A stretch of 64,000 nt of DNA from JACOMS01 sp051252005 (GCA_051252005.1 JBPOEZ010000007.1:1-64000); one strand, 5' to 3'. Shown: positions 1 through 8,472, counted from the stretch's first letter. Numbers and translations: made by a program. Notes: generated from the sequence alone by a model not told the origin.

Positions 1-18
1 TGTTACTAAGTTTTGCAT
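1..18 (-). CDS. Flp/Fap-type pilin, second tandem copy (5' end only)
   Basis: Only the first six codons (MQNLVT) are inside the window; the rest lies beyond base 1. The start, its GGGAG ribosome site and the whole upstream leader are the same as those of the complete Flp pilin gene ending at 260, so this is almost certainly a tandem paralogue encoding another secreted pilin subunit of a Tad/Flp-type adhesive pilus. Partial at the window edge. Confidence 0.8.
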
Positions 19-131
19 AACTATTCTCCCACGTATGCAGTTGTTAAAGGGACAAACCCCACAGGAATGTCCCTGATGAAACCGTTCTAACAAGTCGGTG
101 TTACGATCCATTTAAGTAACGTGGTAAATTT
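1..131 (-). repeat. Direct repeat, copy 1: start and 5' leader of a Flp gene
   Basis: Bases 1-131 match 413-543 with two differences (at 78 and 81). The repeat covers the first codons of each pilin gene, the ribosome site and about 110 bases of upstream leader, then ends abruptly. It contains a possible hairpin (48-54 pairing with 68-74, seven base pairs). The boundary shows that duplication copied the leader but not the more distal promoter region. Confidence 0.9.
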
Positions 132-209
132 GCGGTAAATTTTCATGCCCTCAGAATCCCTAGTATTTATGGGCAAAAGACCCGCCAAAATAAGACCATA
201 TTTAAACGC

Positions 210-239
210 AAAAAGGCCGCTCTGGAGAGCGACCTTTTC
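210..239 (-). terminator. Rho-independent terminator after the complete Flp gene
   Basis: Read on the minus strand, a GC-rich stem built from AAAGGTCGCTCT and AGAGCGGCCTTT with a very short loop is followed by a run of T. It lies about 20 bases after the pilin stop codon, so each pilin copy is probably transcribed as its own unit. Confidence 0.8.
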
Positions 240-259
240 ATTAGATATAGTCCTGAGGA

Positions 260-430
260 CTAAGTCGTTGTCATGCTTCCGGCAACAGACGTGAACTGGT
301 TGTTCAATGACTGACCGAGAAGACGAGCACCGCCGATGATCGCTACACCGATAAGCGCTGCCATTAGGCCGTACTCAATCGCTGTTGCACCAGACTCGTC
401 TTTAATAAAGCGTGTTACTAAGTTTTGCAT
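260..430 (-). CDS. flp: Flp/Fap-type pilin subunit
   Basis: A 56-residue pilin precursor. The short leader MQNLVTRFIKDESG ends in Gly, followed by ATAIEYGLMAALIGVAI, the classical Flp motif. A CpaA-type prepilin peptidase would cut after that Gly, leaving Glu5 and a hydrophobic helix that anchors and then polymerises the subunit. The reading frame stays open for another 31 codons upstream, but the ATG at 430 is chosen because the prepilin leader then has family-typical length and a GGGAG ribosome site sits seven bases ahead. A tandem copy begins at base 18. The secretion machinery (cpa/tad genes) is not in the window. Confidence 0.93.
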   Translation of the reverse strand: MQNLVTRFIKDESGATAIEYGLMAALIGVAIIGGARLLGQSLNNQFTSVAGSMTTT

Positions 431-543
431 AACTATTCTCCCACGTATGCAGTTGTTAAAGGGACAAACCCCACAGGAATGTCCCTGATCAAGCCGTTCT
501 AACAAGTCGGTGTTACGATCCATTTAAGTAACGTGGTAAATTT
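413..543 (-). repeat. Direct repeat, copy 2: start and 5' leader of the complete Flp gene
   Basis: Partner of 1-131 (129 of 131 bases identical). It includes the GGGAG ribosome site and a hairpin in the leader (460-466 AGGGACA with 480-486 TGTCCCT). Upstream of 543 the two copies have no similarity, so the promoters may differ and the pilins may be expressed under different conditions. Confidence 0.9.
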
Positions 544-640
544 TACATGAAAAAGAATTCGCAGGGATCTCCACGCAATAATTTGTAAACCCTTCATTCA
601 CTACATTTTGGTAGAGACACGTGAGTCGAAAGGGTTCAGC

Positions 641-1300
641 ATGTATTTCAAAGCCACACTATCAATATTAGTCGCCAGTACGGTCTTATCAATGCCCGCT
701 ATGGCAGGAGGCAATACAGTCCCTAAAATGACGGCTTCTATACCCCACACAGCACCAGCTATCGTAATGACCCCGCAGCAGATTAGTGTACCTCTGATAA
801 GCACGCCTCAGTCATTTGAAGTCGAATTGAACCGCACAGAAGTTGTTTACCTTCCCGAATCTGCAGCCGCTATCGTGGTTGGCAACCCCTCCGTCGCCGA
901 TATCTCAGTCCATTCCGAAGACACAATTTTCATCGTAGGGCGCGGATATGGCACGACCAACATCATTATCCTCAATAAAGCAGGCCAGACAGTTATGAAT
1001 GCCGACATTACCGTTGTCGGAGCAAGCTCTGTCAATAATGTCCGCGTCTTTGCAGGCAGCACCTCAAAAAGGTCTACCTATAACTGCTCACCCTATTGCC
1101 AGCCCTCCCCTAACCTTGGGGACGACCTTGCCTTTATGGGCGCCAACAGCACACAGACAGAGCAAATTTCCAATAATTTCGCATCGGGCGCGTCCGTTAC
1201 ACGAAATACCCAGACGATCGGGCTCGCTAATGAAAGTTACAATCCCAACTCAGCCGCTGCCACAGGTAGCTTCAGTCCTCAAAACCCAGACGGACGATAA
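641..1300 (+). CDS. Stand-alone pilus assembly N-terminal domain protein (CpaC N-domain-like)
   Basis: 219 residues. A signal peptide (MYFKATLSILVASTVLSMPAMA) is followed by a domain resembling the N-terminal region of CpaC/RcpA secretins: the stretch from SFEVELNRTEVVYLPE through NPSVADISV to GRGYGTTNIIILNKAG is the characteristic beta-rich unit. A Cys pair (YNCSPYC) and a polar, Asn/Ser-rich tail follow. The secretin barrel itself is absent. The ATG at 641 is chosen over the upstream in-frame GTG because it has AAAGGG six bases ahead and directly begins the signal peptide. Divergent from the Flp gene, which fits a periplasmic role in Flp pilus biogenesis; that role is inferred. Confidence 0.75.
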   Translation: MYFKATLSILVASTVLSMPAMAGGNTVPKMTASIPHTAPAIVMTPQQISVPLISTPQSFEVELNRTEVVYLPESAAAIVVGNPSVADISVHSEDTIFIVGRGYGTTNIIILNKAGQTVMNADITVVGASSVNNVRVFAGSTSKRSTYNCSPYCQPSPNLGDDLAFMGANSTQTEQISNNFASGASVTRNTQTIGLANESYNPNSAAATGSFSPQNPDGR

Positions 1301-1345
1301 TAAAAGGCCAATCTGAAGGTTCGAAAAACACCCTGCTTTAGAAAC

Positions 1346-1373
1346 AAAAAGCGGCCCAAGTGCCGCTTTTTTT
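1346..1373. terminator. Bidirectional rho-independent terminator
   Basis: Perfect nine-base-pair stem AAAAGCGGC/GCCGCTTTT with a six-base loop, with A-run on one side and T-run on the other. It lies between the convergent ends of the pilus-domain gene and the arsenite methyltransferase gene and can serve both. Confidence 0.88.
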
Positions 1374-1426
1374 ATATTTTGACCTTGGGGAGACCTCAGA
1401 GACCCACCCTTCAAACTATTTGAGAA

Positions 1427-2590
1427 TTAGCAGCAACTCTCACGTTGGCTAGGATCCGTTGTAACCTTAGCTTTGCCCTGCTTTGTTTCTTGAGGGTCGC
1501 GGCGTCGCACTTCGCAGTTCGGTGTCTCAAACAACACATCTTCAGTGATAGGAATAGCCGATTCTACAGCGATGAACATATCTGCGTAAGGCTCTGCCTG
1601 CATCAAATGAAACGTTTTTTCGCATACGGCAGAACGTTCACCACGCCGGAATACGTGTCCATCATCATCTTGAACATTCCGCCATGGACCTTTGTAAATG
1701 ACCGCTTGGTTTTTTTCGAGGCACACGCCTTGCTTACCTTTATAGGCCAAATAGGTCGCCGCACGATACTCAATGCCTTCGACAATCTGCCAAGGCTCCA
1801 TGTCCAGCTTATCCAGCGTAATGCCGTGAAAACCTGCAGTTTCCAGCGCAAGGCCGAAATCATCTTCTGTCATCGCGCCGGAAATGCACCCTGACCAAAG
1901 CCGCGCGTCTTGCTTTAGGCTTTCCGGACTGTCCTCATCAGAGACAATATCGGATACAGCGACACGGCCGCCAACTTTCAAAACTCTAAACATCTCTGCG
2001 AAAAGTTGCGCTTTCTTCGTATCGGAGACGAGGTTAAGCACGCAATTAGACACAATCACGTCAATGCTATTATCGGGGATCATGGTCATTTCGGATTTCA
2101 GCCGTAATATTTCGGCTTCCATCTTTTCCATGTCGCTGGCACTTTTCACCGGGTGTTCGTTGAGCCAAGCATTTAGGTCATCATGATCAAGTTTCAAATC
2201 CTCAATATGCCCCCTCCGGAATTCAACAATGTCATAACCCAAAGTATCTGCAATAACTGGCGCATTGACCCGCGCGAGTTCTAGCATATCATCGGTCATA
2301 TCAACGCCGATAACGCGGCCTTTAGGGCCCACGATCTGCGCCGCGATAAAGCAGATTTTTCCACCGCCCGAGCCGAGATCCAAAACAACATCGCCTTCAC
2401 GCACATAACGAGACGGGTCACCGCAGCCATAGTCTCGATCTAAGACATCCTGAGGAATGATCTTCAAATATTGCGGGTCATAATCGATGGGGCAACATAA
2501 GGCCGCCTCTACCGCCTGAGCGCCCGCTGCGTAACGGTCTTGCACATCTTCGCGCACATCTGCATTCGTAGTCTGGGAATAATCGTCCAT
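1427..2590 (-). CDS. arsM: Arsenite methyltransferase (ArsM family) with cysteine tail
   Basis: 387 residues. SAM-dependent Rossmann methyltransferase: VVLDLGSGGGKICFIAA is motif I and DMTDDMLELAR follows. Three cysteine contexts match the As(III)-binding residues of ArsM: YGCGDP, SNCVLNL and SGCISGA. It would methylate arsenite to volatile or less toxic methylarsenicals in the cytoplasm. The C-terminal ~100 residues form an extension with further Cys (GVCLEK, SAVCEK, NCEVRR) ending in ESCC, possibly a metalloid-handling tail. ATG at 2590 is used; the TTG four codons upstream is less likely. No arsR or arsenic transporter lies nearby, so it stands alone as a monocistron with a shared terminator. 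Confidence 0.85.
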   Translation of the reverse strand: MDDYSQTTNADVREDVQDRYAAGAQAVEAALCCPIDYDPQYLKIIPQDVLDRDYGCGDPSRYVREGDVVLDLGSGGGKICFIAAQIVGPKGRVIGVDMTDDMLELARVNAPVIADTLGYDIVEFRRGHIEDLKLDHDDLNAWLNEHPVKSASDMEKMEAEILRLKSEMTMIPDNSIDVIVSNCVLNLVSDTKKAQLFAEMFRVLKVGGRVAVSDIVSDEDSPESLKQDARLWSGCISGAMTEDDFGLALETAGFHGITLDKLDMEPWQIVEGIEYRAATYLAYKGKQGVCLEKNQAVIYKGPWRNVQDDDGHVFRRGERSAVCEKTFHLMQAEPYADMFIAVESAIPITEDVLFETPNCEVRRRDPQETKQGKAKVTTDPSQRESCC

Positions 2591-2673
2591 GCTGGCTCTC
2601 AATTTGTAAAAGTTATGAGGGCTATCTATCGAAAGTTAGGGCACGCCCCAAATAAACCTTTCGTGAGGCCGTC

Positions 2674-3303
2674 TTATCCCTCTTTCATCGTGCCGTGACG
2701 CATCATGAAAGGCGCTTGGGAGATTGCAAAAATGAGTGTGAGCGGGAAAAAACCAAAGAGCTTGAAATTTATCCAGAAGCTCTCCGGAAAGTTACGCCAT
2801 ACGACTTCATTTATGATGGCGAGGACAAAGAAAAATACTCCCCAGCGTATCGCCATAACGTTCCACGCCTTATCTGGCATGTCCATAGCCGCGCCCATCA
2901 TAAGTTTGATGACATTTTTCTTGAAAAACACCCCGCCTAAAACGGCGATACCAAACAATGCATTAATCACCGTCGGCTTCATATAGATGAAAATCGGATC
3001 CTTAAATAGAAAGGCGAGCCCCACAGAGATAATAATAATCACTGTGGTGAGAAGGAGCATGTTGGGAAACTTGCCATGCTTCACACGGGAATAGATCAGC
3101 GCTAAAACAGCAACACCGGTAAAAATCGCAGCGGCGGTAAAAATCGCACCTTCATGGCCCGTACGCTGTAAATATTGGTAGGCAATAACAAAAATCGCCA
3201 CAGGCCCTAAGTCGAGCCAAAGATTGGCCGGGGCAGGTTTCGGCGCGTCAATGGCGTCTAATGTAGGCGTTTCCGCTAGGTCGTTTGTATGCTTATTTTC
3301 CAT
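2674..3303 (-). CDS. ispZ: Inner membrane septation protein A family (YciB/IspZ)
   Basis: 209 residues, polytopic. After an acidic N-terminal tail come roughly five hydrophobic helices. The conserved block DKAWNVMAIRWGVFFFVLAIINEVVWRN, and KLFGFFPLTLIFAISQAPFM near the end, are typical of the YciB/IspZ family, linked to septation and envelope maintenance. The ATG at 3303 gives a normal length; an upstream TTG at 3351 is in frame but has no ribosome site. It is the last gene of the dapF-mtaB-ftsY-ispZ run, about 60 bases after ftsY. Confidence 0.88.
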   Translation of the reverse strand: MENKHTNDLAETPTLDAIDAPKPAPANLWLDLGPVAIFVIAYQYLQRTGHEGAIFTAAAIFTGVAVLALIYSRVKHGKFPNMLLLTTVIIIISVGLAFLFKDPIFIYMKPTVINALFGIAVLGGVFFKKNVIKLMMGAAMDMPDKAWNVMAIRWGVFFFVLAIINEVVWRNFPESFWINFKLFGFFPLTLIFAISQAPFMMRHGTMKEG

Positions 3304-3362
3304 GAAAGCCGTGTGCCTCAGAGCTGCGCCAAAGGCAAGAAAAAGGATCAAATGATAACCGT

Positions 3363-5045
3363 CTATAAAACGGCGTCAGCAATTCCTGACAACGCCGCAG
3401 CGAAAACAGGCGCGGAGAAGCTTTCCAAATCTTCTACCTTTTCACCAATACCAATGGCGTGAATCGGGAGCTTATATTTATCCGACAACGCCACAAGCAC
3501 GCCGCCTTTGGCCGTGCCGTCGAGCTTCGTCATAATAATTCCTGTTACCCCCGCCGTTTCCTTGAAGGCTTCGGTTTGCGACAAGGCATTTTGGCCAACA
3601 GTAGCATCAAGCACCAACACGCAGTGATGCGGCGCAGTCTCGTCTTGTTTTTTAATAACGCGGACGATTTTTGAAAGCTCGTCCATCAGCTCACTACGGT
3701 TTTGCAGACGGCCCGCCGTATCGATCATAACAATATCAAAGGCCTCGTTTCGCGCGCGGTCAATGGCGTCGTAGACAAGACCGGCGGCATCTGCACCCAG
3801 ATTACCAGACATAACCGGCGCGCCGGACCGCTCGCCCCAAACGGATAATTGTTCAACGGCAGCTGCGCGGAATGTATCACCTGCGACGATCAAGACCTTT
3901 TTACCCTCGTCCGTATAGCGCTTGGCGATCTTGCCAAGGGTTGTTGTTTTGCCTGAGCCGTTGACGCCGACAAAAAGCATGATTTGCGGTTTATTCTCGC
4001 CTAGAATAATCGGTTTTTCAAGCGGGGTCAAAATATCGGAGATCACATCGGCCAATGCGATCTTTATTTCCATATCAGTGACTTCTTTGTCGAAACGGTC
4101 TTTGGATAAAAGCGCCGTGACCTTCATCGCCGGACCCACCCCCAAATCGGACGCTACAAGCAGGTCTTCAAGATCTTCGACAGCCTGTTCGTCAAGCTTT
4201 CGCTTCGTGAACACGGCCGCCATGTTGTCCGACATACGGGACGTGGATTTCCGAAGACCCGTTGAGACACGCTCTAAAAACCCATCAGCAGGGTCAGGTT
4301 GCGCCGCATCGCGCGCCTTTTTCTCTTCGCGTGCCTTACGAGCAGCAGCGAGGTCAGCAGCGGCTTTTTCCTTCGCTATTTGCTCTAGCGCTTCTTTTTC
4401 GCGGGCGGCTTTTTCAATGGCGTATTTGTCAGCAGCAGCTTTGTCAGCCGCTATTTTTTCCGCCGCTATTCGTTCCAAGTCTGCACGCTCTTTTGCTTCA
4501 AAGGCGGCGCGGGCTTTGGCTTCAGCCTCTTGCTTGGCTTTGAGGGCGGCAGCTTCACGTTCGCCCTGCTCTTTACGCGCTTTTTCTAGAGCGGCTTTCT
4601 CTTCGGCAGCGCGGCGGGTATCAAGTTCGGCTTTTTCTTGCGCCGCCTTGGCTTCGGCAGCATGTTTTACCGCAAGCTCCTCGGCTTGCCTTTTCTTCTC
4701 TATCGCTAAGGCTTTAGCCGCTTCGACATCTTTGCGGGCTTGTGCTTCCGCACGTTCACGTTCTTCGGCTTCAATGCGGGCCATCTCATCCGCATTGTCT
4801 TCTGTTTCCGTTTCTTGGCCCGATGATGTGCCGGCATCTTGTTCCCGCGCCGATTTAAGCGCGGCAGCATTAATAGCCGCCATACGCGCGGCCATTTGGT
4901 CATCGACGAGTTTTTGCTGCGCAGCAAGCTGAGCCGCGTCTTCGGCGATTTGTTCGTCCTTGGACTTTCCGCCGAACATTTTTTTGAAAAACCCGCCAGA
5001 TTTTTTCTCTGCTTTTTTCTCTGCTTTTTCGTTCTCGTCTACCAT
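3363..5045 (-). CDS. ftsY: Signal recognition particle receptor FtsY
   Basis: 560 residues. The C-terminal NG domain carries the SRP GTPase motifs: GVNGSGKTTT (about 360-369), DTFRAAA (390-396), DTAGR (442-446) and TKLDG (506-510). FtsY docks the ribosome-SRP complex at the inner membrane for cotranslational insertion. The first ~20 residues (FFKKMFGGKSKDEQ) form a basic membrane-binding helix. Residues ~60-250 are a long Ala/Glu/Lys/Arg-rich, predicted charged helical or coiled segment, longer than in E. coli. The start codon overlaps the mtaB stop by one base (TAATG), so the two are translationally coupled. Confidence 0.97.
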   Translation of the reverse strand: MVDENEKAEKKAEKKSGGFFKKMFGGKSKDEQIAEDAAQLAAQQKLVDDQMAARMAAINAAALKSAREQDAGTSSGQETETEDNADEMARIEAEERERAEAQARKDVEAAKALAIEKKRQAEELAVKHAAEAKAAQEKAELDTRRAAEEKAALEKARKEQGEREAAALKAKQEAEAKARAAFEAKERADLERIAAEKIAADKAAADKYAIEKAAREKEALEQIAKEKAAADLAAARKAREEKKARDAAQPDPADGFLERVSTGLRKSTSRMSDNMAAVFTKRKLDEQAVEDLEDLLVASDLGVGPAMKVTALLSKDRFDKEVTDMEIKIALADVISDILTPLEKPIILGENKPQIMLFVGVNGSGKTTTLGKIAKRYTDEGKKVLIVAGDTFRAAAVEQLSVWGERSGAPVMSGNLGADAAGLVYDAIDRARNEAFDIVMIDTAGRLQNRSELMDELSKIVRVIKKQDETAPHHCVLVLDATVGQNALSQTEAFKETAGVTGIIMTKLDGTAKGGVLVALSDKYKLPIHAIGIGEKVEDLESFSAPVFAAALSGIADAVL

Positions 5046-6343
5046 TAGAGAATGTGTCCTGTGAGATGATCGTCCGTTTGGCCCGTTAAGCTTACGCGCG
5101 CTAGGCTACCGCCTTTGGGCGGATTGTCCACCTTTACAAGGCTAAAATCCGGTAAGCGGCCAAGGCCTGTATCTTCAAACAAAGCAATATCTATATCGCC
5201 GATCCGGGACTTAAGGTGTGCAGTAAGGACAGCGTTTCCGGCGGCGCGCAAAACTTTCGCGCGGGCCTTGACTGCCTTGCCGTTTACGGGCGGAATTTTT
5301 GCAGCAGGCGTGCCTTCGCGCGGAGAAAACGGAAAAACATGGAGCCATGGGATACCAATTTCCGCAATAATTAGACGCGAGTTTTCATGCATGGCCTCGT
5401 CTTCGGTCGGGAAGCCCGCAATCAAATCTGCGCCAAACGTCATTTCAGGCCTCGCCGCTTTGAGACGGGCGCACAGCCTTATCGCATCTTCGCGCGAGTG
5501 CCGTCTTTTCATACGCTTCAAAATCATATTATCGCCGGACTGAAGCGATAGATGCAAGTAAGGCGCCATGCGAGAGTCTGTTGTCAGGGCCTCGAACAAA
5601 GCTGGGTCAATTTCAGCAGGATCAATGGAGGATAAACGCAAACGCGGTAGATCCGGCACAAGCTTTAACACGCGGCGAATCAGGTCACCAAGCGGCGGCG
5701 TCGCCGGAAGATCCCCGCCCCATGAGGACAGATCAACCCCCGTCAAAACGACTTCTTTATATCCCTGAGCAACCAAGGCTTTAACGTGGGCGACAACCTC
5801 CCCTGCCGGAACGGAACGCGCGCGGCCTCGGCCATAAGGAATGATACAGAACGTACATCTATGATCACAACCATTTTGCACTTGTAGAAAGGCGCGGGTG
5901 CGGCTTTGTGATTTTTCCAGTTCTCTGTTACCGCCAGAGATCAACTGCGGCGCGGTTTCTTCCACGCTCATAATGTCATTCACGAGGATTTTTTCAGTGC
6001 CCAAGCTGTCAGGGTCAAACGTTCCTGCGAGCATTTTTTCGGCATTGCCTATGACGTGATCAACTTCGGGCATATCCGCAAAATCTTGCGGATTAATTTG
6101 CGCCGCGCAGCCCGTAACAATCACGCGGGCGTCTGGATTATGTTTACGGGCTTTGCGTACGGCGTTTCGTGAATCCGCCACTGCAGCGTTAGTGACCGCG
6201 CACGTATTGATAATAATCGTGTTTTCGAGACCTGCGTCGCGGGCATGACCTAGGGCGACATCGCTCTCATAGGCATTGAGGCGGCAGCCCAGCGTAATCA
6301 CTTCCGCGGGTTTATTCTTTTTTATGTCAGAGGCTTGGCTCAT
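5045..6343 (-). CDS. mtaB: tRNA t6A37 methylthiotransferase MtaB
   Basis: 432 residues. Radical-SAM methylthiotransferase that adds the 2-methylthio group to threonylcarbamoyladenosine at position 37 of ANN-decoding tRNAs. The N-terminal UPF0004 domain has the three cluster cysteines in LGCRLN, NTCAVT and TGCAAQ. The radical SAM cluster is CDHRCTFC followed by IIPYGRGRARS. A short TRAM-like C-terminal region follows. GCRLN rather than GCQMN, and the overall length, favour MtaB over MiaB or RimO. Lies about 90 bases after dapF and overlaps ftsY by one base. Confidence 0.93.
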   Translation of the reverse strand: MSQASDIKKNKPAEVITLGCRLNAYESDVALGHARDAGLENTIIINTCAVTNAAVADSRNAVRKARKHNPDARVIVTGCAAQINPQDFADMPEVDHVIGNAEKMLAGTFDPDSLGTEKILVNDIMSVEETAPQLISGGNRELEKSQSRTRAFLQVQNGCDHRCTFCIIPYGRGRARSVPAGEVVAHVKALVAQGYKEVVLTGVDLSSWGGDLPATPPLGDLIRRVLKLVPDLPRLRLSSIDPAEIDPALFEALTTDSRMAPYLHLSLQSGDNMILKRMKRRHSREDAIRLCARLKAARPEMTFGADLIAGFPTEDEAMHENSRLIIAEIGIPWLHVFPFSPREGTPAAKIPPVNGKAVKARAKVLRAAGNAVLTAHLKSRIGDIDIALFEDTGLGRLPDFSLVKVDNPPKGGSLARVSLTGQTDDHLTGHIL

Positions 6344-6433
6344 ATCTGCGCTATTTGGGGGCTCGCACCTAAACGGTCAAGCATTGTTACAATATGGCGG
6401 CTCGGTCTTTTTCTAAATGACAGAAGAAGTGGC

Positions 6434-7273
6434 CTAAACTTGGCCTTCAAATTCCACTTCAACGGGGCCAGTCATGATGACGTGATCATCGGCTTCGCGC
6501 CACTCTATGTGCAATACCCCGCCGTCCATTTCGACCGCAACTTTTCGGCCTGTGCGCTTTTGCCGAACGGCAGCTACGGCAGCGGCGCAGGCGCCTGTCC
6601 CGCACGCGAGGGTCATACCAACACCGCGCTCCCAAACTTTCAGACGGATTTTATCTTTGGCGTCCACACGCGCAAAACCGACATTGGCTTGTTCAGGGAA
6701 AAGGGGATGAAATTCGATCATCGGCCCGACTTTTTCGGGTTTCGCTTTTTCGAAATCCTCAACAAAAAAGACGCAATGCGGATTACCCATGCTGACCGCG
6801 CCAGGGTTGGACAAAACAGGATTGTCAATCGGGCCTACCTTTACGTCAATATGATGGGTATGCATGATTTCCTTGAGCGGAATTTTGTCCCATTCTAGTT
6901 TCGGCGGTCCCATATCCACACTGACTTGGTGATCGCCAGCAACGGCGCAAAGGAGAAGCCCATCATTGGTTTCCAGCACCATTGAGTCCGTATGAGTACC
7001 TTGCATATAGAGCCAAGCGGCGCAGCGGGTCGCATTTCCGCAAGCATTGACCTCAAAGCCTTGCTGATTCCAAATTTCCATAAACATATCTGCGCCGGAG
7101 TTTTTTGGCGCGCGTAGAACAATGACTTGGTCAGCCCCTTTTGGGCCCATTATATCATTACCCGGTTTTGAAATATCACGGACTTGCGTCTCTGACAGGG
7201 TAAACCCCGGTGCCATTCTCGCATCGAAAAAGGCGAAGCGGTTCCCCGCGCCATTCATGATTAAAAATCTCAT
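6434..7273 (-). CDS. dapF: Diaminopimelate epimerase
   Basis: 279 residues. Converts LL- to meso-diaminopimelate for lysine and peptidoglycan synthesis. Two pseudo-symmetric halves are visible, with the catalytic cysteines in NACGNATR and LACGTGACA. The N-terminus MRFLIMNGAGNRF is family-typical, so the ATG at 7273 is chosen over the in-frame codon 18 residues upstream. First gene of the dapF-mtaB-ftsY-ispZ transcription unit. Confidence 0.95.
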   Translation of the reverse strand: MRFLIMNGAGNRFAFFDARMAPGFTLSETQVRDISKPGNDIMGPKGADQVIVLRAPKNSGADMFMEIWNQQGFEVNACGNATRCAAWLYMQGTHTDSMVLETNDGLLLCAVAGDHQVSVDMGPPKLEWDKIPLKEIMHTHHIDVKVGPIDNPVLSNPGAVSMGNPHCVFFVEDFEKAKPEKVGPMIEFHPLFPEQANVGFARVDAKDKIRLKVWERGVGMTLACGTGACAAAVAAVRQKRTGRKVAVEMDGGVLHIEWREADDHVIMTGPVEVEFEGQV

Positions 7274-7362
7274 AGAGTGCCTATAGGCCGACGTATGAAA
7301 CTGAGCAATAGCCCGCTTCGAGCTCAAACATAAAGCGCAAATAAATAGCTAAGCTGAATCCG

Positions 7363-8472
7363 CTAGCCAGCTAGCCGTTGTTCTTTATTACCCGTATGAA
7401 TTCTTACCATATCAGAGAGTTCTTCGGCAGAAACGGGCTTGGTCATAAAGTCATTCATACCCGAGTCGAAACAGGCATTTCTATCATCGTCAAACGCATT
7501 CGCGGTCAACGCCACAATCGGCAGTCCTTTCGAACGGTGATCCATAGATCGAATTTTCCGCGTCGCTTCCAGCCCGTCCATATTGGGCATTCTCATGTCC
7601 ATAAAGATCATATCATAGGTTGCATTTTTCATAGCTTCGACCGCGAGAGCGCCGTCTTCGACGACTTCCACGAAACAGCCTTCAGCTTCAAGTAATGTTC
7701 GTGTGAGTAAAGCATTGATCGCATTATCTTCAGCAAGCAATATGCGCGTGCCCGTACCGGCTGGTGCGTCGTTTTCGTCTGAGGCAGTGTCTGTGATTAC
7801 TTCGGTTGGCTCCTCGTCTGAAATGCCAACGGCTTTTGCAATAACGGCGTCGCGCCAATTATTACCGAGCACTGAATTTTCGCTTTCGAGCGGAAGAGCT
7901 CTTCGCTCAAAGTCCCTTTGTGGTTCAGCCCGCGGCTCAGCGGACTTAGTCGCTTGCACCGGCGCTTCCGCATAGGCCTGCGGAGCAGTCTCAGCCGGTC
8001 TCTCTGCTAAAGTTTCCAATGGGACTTCAGTTGGCGGTATTTGATTCTGTATAGGCTGAGCTCGCTCTTGCGGCGCTTCCATAACGGGTTCATAAGCCGG
8101 TAGCTCCGCTTGAGTGTGCTGCTCCATTGGCGCTTGCGGCGCAGCAACAGGCGCGGGCTGTTGTTGATTAACAAAAACCGTAACGTCACGCGCAATCGAC
8201 AAAACACTGCCATCAGCTAGTGATGTTTCGAGCCAATCATAAATCACGTCTCCAGAGGGTTGAGGGACACGGGCTTCAAAACGCGTTGAAGAACCCGGTG
8301 CTTGCGGCTCTGGCCAACCAGTAATGGTATTACCCGCCCAAGTGTGCACTTCGCCGCCGTAAATTTGCAAGAAAGCGGCGTTAACAACAAGAATACGGCC
8401 CGAAGGGTCGCGCTTCATCATTGGGCCTGGCCATGTCCACATTTGTGCAGCAAATATTTCGTCCGATGACAT
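7363..8472 (-). CDS. PAS-domain protein with C-terminal CheY-like receiver
   Basis: About 369 residues. N-terminal ~110 residues look like a PAS sensor (ILVVNAAFLQIYGG, then GDVIYDWLETSLADGSVLSIARDVT). A long Pro/Ala/Gln/Glu-rich linker follows, then a receiver domain (GTRILLAEDNAINALL) with the phospho-acceptor Asp in FMDMRMPNMDG and the conserved Lys in MTKPVSAEEL. There is no kinase or output domain, so it probably acts as a phospho-relay target or through protein contacts. An alternative ATG at 8484 is only four codons upstream; AGG six bases ahead favours 8472. It is not obviously cotranscribed with a kinase. Confidence 0.82.
   Translation of the reverse strand: MSSDEIFAAQMWTWPGPMMKRDPSGRILVVNAAFLQIYGGEVHTWAGNTITGWPEPQAPGSSTRFEARVPQPSGDVIYDWLETSLADGSVLSIARDVTVFVNQQQPAPVAAPQAPMEQHTQAELPAYEPVMEAPQERAQPIQNQIPPTEVPLETLAERPAETAPQAYAEAPVQATKSAEPRAEPQRDFERRALPLESENSVLGNNWRDAVIAKAVGISDEEPTEVITDTASDENDAPAGTGTRILLAEDNAINALLTRTLLEAEGCFVEVVEDGALAVEAMKNATYDMIFMDMRMPNMDGLEATRKIRSMDHRSKGLPIVALTANAFDDDRNACFDSGMNDFMTKPVSAEELSDMVRIHTGNKEQRLAG

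Noticed and set aside
110..131. Possible CtrA-type TTAA half-sites in the pilin leader
   Set aside because: The spacing is off by one and only one half-site is complete; it is also conserved simply because the whole leader is duplicated.
132..205. GG-N10-GC sigma-54-like sequence (TGGCGGGTCTTTTGC on the minus strand) upstream of the first Flp copy
   Set aside because: Only the minimal dinucleotides match the consensus well and no enhancer or rpoN context is visible; too weak to list.
3922..4932. Long plus-strand open frame of 336 codons, Ser/Ala-rich
   Set aside because: It is antisense to ftsY and its composition simply mirrors the Ala/Glu/Lys-rich coiled segment; no ribosome site and no domain.
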